Of a stretch of DNA of 11,238 nucleotides, positions 7,899-11,238 are shown one piece after another. The notes beneath the pieces were generated by a model. The model made no database searches and was not told the DNA's origin. It was given only the letters and a program-made list of their open reading frames with translations. Source of the DNA: JAYWIG01 sp043789035 (GTDB lineage: Bacteria > Pseudomonadota > Gammaproteobacteria > Burkholderiales > Burkholderiaceae_E). A program made the translations under genes and the position numbers. Numbering within the stretch: the stretch's first letter is position 1; the number at the start of each line of letters is the position of its first letter. The stretch is from assembly GCA_043789035.1 (NCBI GenBank), contig JAYWIG010000192.1, positions 1 to 11,238 of the forward strand. The letters are read 5' to 3'.

Positions 7899-7904
7899 TA
7901 TTAT
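7899..7904 (+). promoter_or_regulatory. Candidate -10 box of ssrA
   Basis: TATTAT lies 4 bp after the vapC stop and about 40 bp before the mature tmRNA 5' end, leaving a short precursor leader for RNase P to remove. No convincing -35 hexamer is visible at 16-18 bp upstream, where the vapC 3' end lies, so this is tentative. Confidence 0.3.
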
Positions 7905-7943
7905 TAAGGCTGTTCGTGTAAATGCAAACTTTCACAAGAATAT

Positions 7944-8308
7944 GGGGCCGACCCGGTTTCGACGTGGGTAGTGACGCGGCACAGGGCATGCCGAGGCGCC
8001 TTTCCCTCGTAAATCCATTGGCAAAACACAAACGCAAACGACGAATCGTTTAATCAAGCCCTAGCGGCCTGATTTGTTGGACTAGCAGGTTCCTGGGCTA
8101 GGATGGCCTAAAAACCATCACCGACATCATTTACAGGAACTCGTACCTCGATGGGTTACTTATCGAGAGGCTAAAAAATAGGTGACTGGGTAGCAACCGG
8201 CCTGTCGATTGGCTAAGTTGCTGCTAAGACAAAAATAAACCGACTACGCATGTAGAACTGGTCGTAGATGACTTGCGGACGGGGGTTCGATTCCCCCCGG
8301 CTCCACCA
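7944..8308 (+). ncRNA. ssrA: tmRNA (one-piece)
   Basis: Transfer-messenger RNA, 365 nt, which with SmpB rescues ribosomes stalled on broken mRNA and tags the nascent peptide for proteolysis. The 5' end GGGGCCG pairs with CGGCTCC (one G-U) just before the encoded ACCA at 8305-8308, making the acceptor stem. The 5' region GGTTTCGACGTGGG and the 3' T-arm (GGGGGTTCGATTCCCCCC) are characteristic. The tag frame is at 8034-8072. Conserved 3' pieces such as GACTACGCATGTAG precede the T-arm. It is a single continuous gene, as in gamma- and most other bacteria, not the permuted two-piece form. It is followed at once by a terminator. smpB is not in the window. Its 3' end is a known integration target for phages and islands, which fits the patchwork downstream. 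Confidence 0.97.
8034..8072 (+). other. tmRNA proteolysis-tag reading frame
   Basis: Starting at the resume codon GCA (8034-8036), after the A-rich AAAACACAAAC, the frame reads ANDESFNQALAA and then stops at TGA (8070-8072). The ANDE start (for SmpB/SspB/ClpX handling) and the ALAA end (ClpXP/ClpAP degron) match the proteobacterial consensus ANDENYALAA. The middle, SFNQ, is different and makes the tag 12 residues long rather than the common 10. Confidence 0.9.
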
Positions 8309-8355
8309 AAAAGCAAAAAAGCCCCTTTCGTAAGAAAGTGGCTTTTTTGCTTTTT
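8308..8355 (+). terminator. Rho-independent terminator of ssrA (long hairpin)
   Basis: A perfect 16-bp inverted repeat pairs 8308-8323 with GGCTTTTTTGCTTTTT at 8340-8355. Inside it, after one C/T mismatch, CTTTC (8325-8329) pairs with GAAAG (8334-8338) around a GTAA loop, which is a GNRA tetraloop. The outer A/T arms make it work in both directions, so it also shields ssrA from transcription entering from the right. Confidence 0.9.
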
Positions 8356-8359
8356 ACTG

Positions 8360-8440
8360 TCCCCGAGAGGGGAATCGAAGCCCCGGGACGGGGAGGAGCT
8401 CGGACATAAAGGAGTACCTGCGTAGTCCTTTATGCCTAGC
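8360..8440 (-). pseudogene. Degenerate inverted sequence resembling the ssrA 3' end
   Basis: Read on the minus strand this stretch has ATAAAGGACTACGCAGGTA and later GGGGCTTCGATTCCCC, matching in order ATAAACCGACTACGCATGTA and the T-arm GGGGGTTCGATTCCCC of ssrA. The blocks are 39 nt apart here and 35 nt apart in ssrA. The acceptor end and CCA are not recognisable. It faces ssrA across the shared terminator. Because T-arm stems are partly self-complementary, the GACTACGCA block and the AATCGAA loop carry most of the weight. It may be the remnant of an inverted duplication or of an element that used ssrA as its site; a chance structured RNA cannot be excluded. Confidence 0.45.
8405..8434. repeat. 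9-bp inverted repeat (strong hairpin)
   Basis: CATAAAGGA (8405-8413) and TCCTTTATG (8426-8434) are perfectly complementary around 12 bases. Within these, TAC (8415-8417) and GTA (8422-8424) can also pair over a CTGC loop. Flanking GG and CC could extend the stem past a bulge. No U-tract follows, so it is not a standard terminator. It overlaps the ssrA-like remnant. Confidence 0.75.
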
Positions 8441-8448
8441 GAGTCTAA

Positions 8449-8464
8449 GCGCCTTGCAAGGCGC
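8449..8464. repeat. Perfect 16-bp palindrome
   Basis: GCGCCTTGCAAGGCGC equals its own reverse complement. With no spacer it looks more like a protein-binding site than an RNA hairpin, but no neighbouring promoter identifies its use. Confidence 0.7.
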
Positions 8465-8495
8465 GCAGTGGGGATTGGTGGCTCCTATTTGAATC

Positions 8496-8543
8496 AAGTT
8501 TAAAGTCGGCCTTCGGCTTAAGTTTAAAGTTGGCCTTCGGCTT
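8496..8543. repeat. Two tandem 24-bp repeats
   Basis: Two adjacent copies, 8496-8519 and 8520-8543, differ at a single base (C at 8507, T at 8531). Each begins AAGTTTAAAGT and ends GGCCTTCGGCTT. The second part of each can fold as a short stem (AAGTCG or AAGTTG with CGGCTT); the single change turns a C-G pair into a U-G pair, so the stem survives. They lie immediately upstream of the prlF promoter. Confidence 0.85.
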
Positions 8544-8546
8544 ATA

Positions 8547-8576
8547 TTGACAACGACAATGCAATCGCATTACCAT
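8547..8576 (+). promoter_or_regulatory. Promoter of prlF-yhaV with internal dyad operator
   Basis: A perfect -35 TTGACA (8547-8552) is followed after 18 bp by TACCAT (8571-8576, four of six matches). Between and touching them lies AATGC-AATC-GCATT (8558-8571), a perfect 5-bp dyad over 4 bases. Its position suits an operator bound by the antitoxin. AGGG about 8 bases before the ATG at 8606 is the likely ribosome binding site. Confidence 0.6.
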
Positions 8577-8605
8577 TCATCCATCACCACTTACCAGGGC
8601 ACATC

Positions 8606-8935
8606 ATGACAGCCACCTTAGAAGTCGAATCCACCCTCACCGACCGCTACCAAACCACGGTCCCGGAAACTGTTCGCCGTGCCTTGAAACTTGGTAAGCG
8701 AGATAAACTTCACTACACAGTTCGCCCCGGTGGCGAAGTCATCCTATCGCGCGTGGAAACAATAGAAAAAGATGATCCCCTCCTCGAAACATTTCTTAGC
8801 TTCATAGCAAGTGATATTGCCAACCACCCAGAAAATCTTAAAGCAATTGACGCTGGCCTAGCAAAACGCCTCCAATCCTTAGTTGGCCACATCGACATAG
8901 ACCTCAACTCCGCTTTGTCGGAAGAAGATGAATGA
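8606..8935 (+). CDS. prlF: PrlF-type antitoxin (AbrB fold)
   Basis: A 109-residue protein, close to the length of E. coli PrlF/SohA (111). Residues about 3-50 form the AbrB swapped-hairpin DNA-binding domain: LTDRYQTTVPETVRRALKLGKRDKLHYTVRPGGEVILSR. The acidic C-terminal half (DDPLLETFLSFIASDIANHPENL then the final SEEDE) is the PrlF toxin-binding part. PrlF neutralises the ribosome-dependent RNase YhaV and represses the shared operon. The last codons overlap the toxin start by 4 bp (ATGA), so the two are co-translated. Its own promoter and operator are at 8547-8576. Both members appear complete. Confidence in the pair is higher than in either alone because the adjacent toxin is clearly YhaV. 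Confidence 0.9.
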   Translation: MTATLEVESTLTDRYQTTVPETVRRALKLGKRDKLHYTVRPGGEVILSRVETIEKDDPLLETFLSFIASDIANHPENLKAIDAGLAKRLQSLVGHIDIDLNSALSEEDE

Positions 8936-9417
8936 GTCACAAACAACCAGTGACGTTGGTTGTAAACGGCTGGACGATTTTTGCTCACCCATTGTTTCTC
9001 GAACAAATTAATGCCCTCACCTCGGAGTTTGAATCGCTTAAAAACAAAGATCCGATTAATTTTTCCAAAAAGAACTCTTCTAAACGATTATCGGCGATTA
9101 CTAAACTAGCGTTCGATGTCATTCCACAAGATCCAAGTAAAACTGAGTATCGACAAGGCAATACCCTAGGAGAAGACCATAAGCATTGGTTTCGAGCGAA
9201 GTTCTTCCAGCAATACCGATTGTTCTTTCGTTATCATGCAGCAAGCAAAATAATCGTCTATGCCTGGGTAAATGATCAAGACACAAAACGCGCTTACGAA
9301 AGCAGTAACGATGCGTACCGCGTGTTTCGAAAGATGCTCGAAAGTGGTCAACCGCCAGATGACTGGAATCAATTGCTAAATGAAGCCCAAGCATTAAGCA
9401 CCTTTACTCAGAACTAA
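8932..9417 (+). CDS. yhaV: YhaV-family ribonuclease toxin
   Basis: A 161-residue protein, near E. coli YhaV (154). It starts VNGWTIFAHPLFLEQINALTS and contains the family blocks KHWFRAKFFQQYRLFFRYH, KIIVYAWVND and the C-terminal YESSNDAYRVFRKMLESG-PPDDW. YhaV has a RelE-like fold and cuts mRNA and rRNA, stopping growth; it is held in check by PrlF, encoded just upstream with a 4-bp overlap. The basic and aromatic residues of the RFRYH/AYRVF regions are kept, so it is likely active. The gene is followed after 45 bp by the ParD-type antitoxin on the same strand. Cleaved, non-stop mRNAs made by this enzyme would be substrates for the nearby tmRNA, a functional link that is inferred. Confidence 0.93.
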   Translation: MSHKQPVTLVVNGWTIFAHPLFLEQINALTSEFESLKNKDPINFSKKNSSKRLSAITKLAFDVIPQDPSKTEYRQGNTLGEDHKHWFRAKFFQQYRLFFRYHAASKIIVYAWVNDQDTKRAYESSNDAYRVFRKMLESGQPPDDWNQLLNEAQALSTFTQN

Positions 9418-9462
9418 CTCATGCTGCTTGCCAACTTTTACCAAACCCCTTACCCTCCCAGC

Positions 9463-9714
9463 ATGAGCAAAGTGAATATTTCTTTGCCCTATGCACTCAA
9501 ATCCTCTGCGGATGAACAAGTCGTGCCAGGGCCCTATGTAACAGCGAGCGACTACGTACGCGAATTGATTCGTCGGGATAAAGATCGTCTACACCTGCGT
9601 AGACTGCTGGAAGCTGGAGCGTCATCATCCCCGATGCTAACCGTGGGTCCACTTTACTTCGACGAGCTACGCAGCCGCGTACTGAAAACATCAAAGCCAG
9701 GTGTTCATAAGTGA
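9463..9714 (+). CDS. ParD-type ribbon-helix-helix antitoxin (toxin partner broken)
   Basis: An 83-residue protein. Residues 3-9 (KVNISLP) form the DNA-binding strand, then two helices including YVTASDYVRELIRRDK; the C-terminal part (LLEAGASSSPMLTVGPLYFDELRSRVLK) matches the ParE-gripping tail of CC2985-type ParD proteins. I start at the ATG at 9463 because the fold begins there; an in-frame ATG at 9421 would add 14 unrelated residues. No good ribosome binding site is visible. Its stop overlaps a GTG (9711) that begins a truncated ParE, so the natural order is kept but the toxin is dead. TTGCCA (9428-9433) could be part of a promoter but no matching -10 stands out. The antitoxin may survive as an orphan regulator or as an antidote to a related ParE elsewhere. 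Confidence 0.85.
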   Translation: MSKVNISLPYALKSSADEQVVPGPYVTASDYVRELIRRDKDRLHLRRLLEAGASSSPMLTVGPLYFDELRSRVLKTSKPGVHK

Positions 9715-9875
9715 CCGTAAAATCAGGCGTCATCCGCGAAACCGCGGCACATGATGTTGACGGGATAATCAGCTATTGGCCAAGCGAATGTTCAAGGCAA
9801 ATTGCCAAGGCTTCACATCTGGAAGTTAGAGAATTTCCCACGCATTATTTTCTAATTTCACCAACCGATGAATAA
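9711..9875 (+). pseudogene. ParE toxin remnant, truncated
   Basis: From GTG at 9711, overlapping the ParD stop by 4 bp, the frame runs only 54 codons to TAA at 9873-9875. It begins TAAHDVDGIISYW, the first-helix pattern of RelE/ParE toxins (A-x-x-D-[VL]-x-x-I-x-x-Y), and then jumps to HLEVREFPTHYFLISPTDE, which resembles the late strands of ParE (R-x-FP-x-x-x-x-LI-x-x-PTD). Intact ParE proteins are about 90-110 residues, so roughly the middle part and the C-terminal RVLHGARD-like end are missing. It is therefore best read as an internal deletion plus loss of the tail, probably inactive. Its last 8 bp overlap the restriction-enzyme stub, marking the join point between two unrelated sequences. 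Confidence 0.7.
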
Positions 9876-9957
9876 ACGCCAGCTCACTGAACGCGACATC
9901 TGCACAAAATTCATCACACCAGCACTTATGCAAGCTGGCTGGGATTCAACAGGCTAA
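9868..9957 (+). pseudogene. Type I restriction enzyme HsdR, N-terminal stub
   Basis: Only 29 codons, but the start MNKRQLTERDICTKFITPA followed by LMQAGWD is the well-known N-terminus of one HsdR subfamily (the motor and nuclease subunit of type I restriction systems, normally many hundreds of residues). The frame ends at TAA (9955-9957), right where HsdR would continue. No nuclease or helicase motif follows, and I find no hsdM or hsdS in the window. This is a fragment left by a deletion, with no restriction function. It begins inside the ParE remnant. Confidence 0.72.
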
Positions 9958-10169
9958 CATTTAATTCGTTCCGGTGACGAACAAAATCACTCTTGGGTGA
10001 TTGGACGACAATCATCTCAGCCATAGCGGTAACGGCGGCGACAACAACTTGCTTCGCGACAAGATCACTAAAGATGGTGTCATCGAGCGGAAAGTATAGC
10101 TAGATTGCAATAACTCCAAAAAGGCGAATGATGTCACCCCTCCTCTCGCAAACACCAAAAGAATAAACC
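9958..10169. other. Degenerate intergenic stretch
   Basis: No convincing gene on either strand. A short open stretch on the plus strand (about 9999-10099) reads GNGGDNNLLRDKITKDGVI near its end but has no start signal, and I cannot name a family. Stops interrupt every frame. It is likely eroded coding DNA from the element that supplied the hsdR stub. Confidence 0.4.
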
Positions 10170-10568
10170 TCAGCCTGGCGTCACCAACTCCAACGCCGGA
10201 AAATAAGTTCTATAGCGTGATGGGTCCCGAGTTACTAGCTTCAATCCCGAAGCGACTGCATGGGCGCCAATAAAGAAATCTGGCAGTGTTACATTGCCCT
10301 GACCGCCAGAGCGTCGATAAGATTGATGAGCAGTAGAAGCTAGGTAAGCAGCATCTTCTGATATCGGCAAAACGCTAATCGAGAAATCATTTAAGAAACT
10401 TTTCAAATCGTTTTGCGTTGAAAAACAAGAAGCGATTTCAGCATAAATAACAAAATTTATTACCGCACCGTCTACACTCGCAGCGGCTATTCGTGCCTGA
10501 CTCCAACTCGTCCAAACTGTTTCGGCAACGACGATATCGATTAAGACATTCGCATCGACCAGAATCAT
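10170..10568 (-). CDS. vapC: VapC-type PIN-domain ribonuclease toxin (module 2)
   Basis: A 132-residue PIN protein on the minus strand, the same length as the toxin at 7497-7895 and sharing MI-VD-NVLID, a Y-EI block, YRR-GG, DFFIGAHA and TRD-R, with Y-FP near the end. Catalytic acids are Asp5, Glu44, Asp97 and Asp115, all present. It overlaps its antitoxin by 4 bp (ATGA). The two toxins are clear paralogues but differ at many positions, for example WADWSISQL versus WTSWSQARI, so this is not a recent duplication and each probably pairs with its own antitoxin. Expected activity is Mg2+-dependent cutting of a tRNA or rRNA; the target is unknown. Downstream lies eroded sequence with no visible terminator. 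Confidence 0.93.
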   Translation of the reverse strand: MILVDANVLIDIVVAETVWTSWSQARIAAASVDGAVINFVIYAEIASCFSTQNDLKSFLNDFSISVLPISEDAAYLASTAHQSYRRSGGQGNVTLPDFFIGAHAVASGLKLVTRDPSRYRTYFPALELVTPG

Positions 10569-10813
10569 CGCATCGACTCATCACCGCGAGTATCACGCAT
10601 GATTTCTTCGGTGGTTTTTTTCAGTAAACTCTTGCCTCGCCACTTTTCAATCGCCGATTGAATCGACACACTTTTCTCGGGCATCGGAGTTATAACCACT
10701 CTACCGTCATTCAGAGTTACATACTCAATTTCGCGCCCAGGCCCGATGCCTAGTTGCTCGCAAATATGTAAAGGAATCGTGACTTGTCGTTTACTCGTTA
10801 ATGCGTAACTCAT
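10565..10813 (-). CDS. VapB-type antitoxin, AbrB/MazE fold (module 2)
   Basis: An 82-residue protein starting MSYALTSKRQVTIPLHICEQL, with an AbrB-type domain over about 1-47 and a charged C-terminal tail (SAIEKWRGKSLLKKTTEEIMRDTRGDE) for toxin binding. The first longer reading frame on this strand begins at 10876, but those 21 extra residues would cover the promoter and dyad; the ATG at 10813 matches the domain start and the first antitoxin, so I use it. AAGG lies close upstream, with a short spacing to the ATG. It shares TSK-QVTIP with module 1. Stop and toxin start overlap by 4 bp. It should repress its operon through the nested dyad at 10838-10876. Confidence 0.88.
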   Translation of the reverse strand: MSYALTSKRQVTIPLHICEQLGIGPGREIEYVTLNDGRVVITPMPEKSVSIQSAIEKWRGKSLLKKTTEEIMRDTRGDESMR

Positions 10814-10837
10814 AGCCTTATCTTTTGGATGAAAATC

Positions 10838-10876
10838 GTGTTGAAGTATTACCAAGAAAAGTAATACCGTCAACAC
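10838..10876 (-). promoter_or_regulatory. vapBC-2 promoter and nested dyad operator
   Basis: On the minus strand TTGACG (10873-10868) is a -35 box, with AATACT (10850-10845) as -10 after 17 bp. Superimposed is a two-layer inverted repeat: outer arms GTGTTGA (10838-10844) and TCAACAC (10870-10876), inner arms GTATTAC (10846-10852) and GTAATAC (10861-10867), coordinates on the plus strand. All 14 arm positions pair; only the linkers differ (1 versus 2 bases). The dyad covers both promoter boxes, so binding would block RNA polymerase. Confidence 0.75.
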
Positions 10877-11016
10877 TTACTTTTGGAGCCAGACAACTCT
10901 CATTGACCAAGACCACTTCCCAACTCTCTATTAAACGCATAGTTATCGTTTTACCTGTCACAATGGGCCCTAAGTAAAAACTCACCGTCACAGGTACTGA
11001 ACAACAAGGAGCCGAT

Positions 11017-11238
11017 ATGACCCGCATCGCTTTACTAGGGGCATCCATCATGTGGCTAGCTTCAACAACCACCTTTGCTGCCGACGTGGCAGTATCAGTG
11101 CAGGTCGGTCAACCGGGTTTCTACGGAAGAATCGACATCGGCCGGTTTCCGCAACCGCAAGTTATTTATCCGCAACCTATCGTGATTTTGCACCCCCCTA
11201 CGGTAGTGGTTCAACAGCCAATTTACTTACGTGTTCCA
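11017..11238 (+). CDS. Small secreted protein of unknown function, 5' part
   Basis: The gene starts at ATG 11017 behind a strong ribosome binding site, AAGGAG 7 bases upstream, and runs off the right edge after 74 codons. Residues 1-22 are a signal peptide (MTRIALLGASIMWLASTTTF, then A-A-D), with cleavage likely after AFA- or FAA-like Ala residues. The mature start has VAVSVQVGQPGFYGRIDIGRFPQPQVIYPQP, a pattern I have seen in short hypothetical envelope proteins of beta- and gammaproteobacteria, rich in Pro, Gln, Val and Tyr. It is exported to the periplasm or beyond; no enzymatic motif is visible and its role is unknown. It is divergent from the vapBC-2 operon across about 200 bp and seems to mark the return to ordinary chromosomal genes. 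No clear -35/-10 was found upstream; TTGACC at 10903-10908 is a weak candidate. Confidence 0.85.
   Translation, partial: MTRIALLGASIMWLASTTTFAADVAVSVQVGQPGFYGRIDIGRFPQPQVIYPQPIVILHPPTVVVQQPIYLRVP

Noticed and set aside
8470..8510. tRNA-like tail on the minus strand (TTCAAAT loop followed by AGGAGCCACCA)
   Set aside because: Only 3 of 5 T-stem pairs form and there is no room for a 7-bp acceptor stem before CCA; no anticodon arm is visible.
8308..8543. CRISPR array
   Set aside because: There are only two adjacent repeats with no spacer between them, and no cas gene in the window.
10953..10995. ACCTGT and ACAGGT inverted pair upstream of the secreted-protein gene
   Set aside because: Six-base arms 31 bp apart are expected by chance; no promoter context supports them.
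10818..11072. Minus-strand reading frame over the secreted-protein start
   Set aside because: It covers the vapBC-2 operator and the signal-peptide region of a better-supported gene and shows no domain pattern.

Overview
The window looks like chromosomal DNA from a gammaproteobacterium (a betaproteobacterium is possible). The clues are a one-piece tmRNA whose tag begins ANDE and ends ALAA, a homodimeric AceE-type E1 enzyme, a PrlF/YhaV toxin-antitoxin pair and a proteobacterial subfamily of HMG-CoA lyase. All calls come from reading the sequence and recalling protein families; no database search was possible.

Left part (1-7149), metabolic genes. The window opens in the 3' end of a SIMPL/DUF541 envelope protein gene. 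Next is a same-strand run: a LysR regulator, a CaiB/BaiF family III CoA-transferase, an HMG-CoA-lyase-family enzyme overlapping it by 4 bp, and a small VOC-fold protein. The likely logic is that a 3-hydroxy diacid such as 3-hydroxy-3-methylglutarate is activated by CoA transfer and then cleaved. A converging Lrp/AsnC regulator follows, transcribed divergently from an 881-residue 2-oxoacid dehydrogenase E1 gene. That E1 has no aceF or lpd beside it. The Lrp + AceE-like pairing resembles the mdeR/mdeB arrangement for 2-oxobutyrate oxidation in Pseudomonas, so the substrate may not be pyruvate.

Middle (7150-8605), tmRNA and surroundings. A VapB/VapC pair (AbrB-type antitoxin, PIN RNase toxin) sits directly upstream of ssrA, which runs 7944-8308. 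The ssrA tag reads ANDESFNQALAA. The gene ends in a very long terminator hairpin. Beyond it lies an inverted, degenerate sequence resembling the ssrA 3' end, a strong hairpin, a perfect 16-bp palindrome and two tandem 24-bp repeats.

Right part (8606-10876), defence and stability genes, partly decayed. There is an intact PrlF/YhaV pair, then a ParD antitoxin whose ParE toxin is cut down to 54 codons, then a 29-codon stub of a type I restriction HsdR, then about 200 bp of unrecognised sequence. A second VapBC pair of the same family as the first lies on the opposite strand. The two VapBC promoters share GTATTAC/GTAATAC half-sites, and the second has a striking nested dyad. The window ends in the start of a small secreted protein of unknown function (11017 onward).

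The right half thus reads as an accessory hotspot next to ssrA, rich in toxin-antitoxin modules and in fragments left by insertion and deletion.
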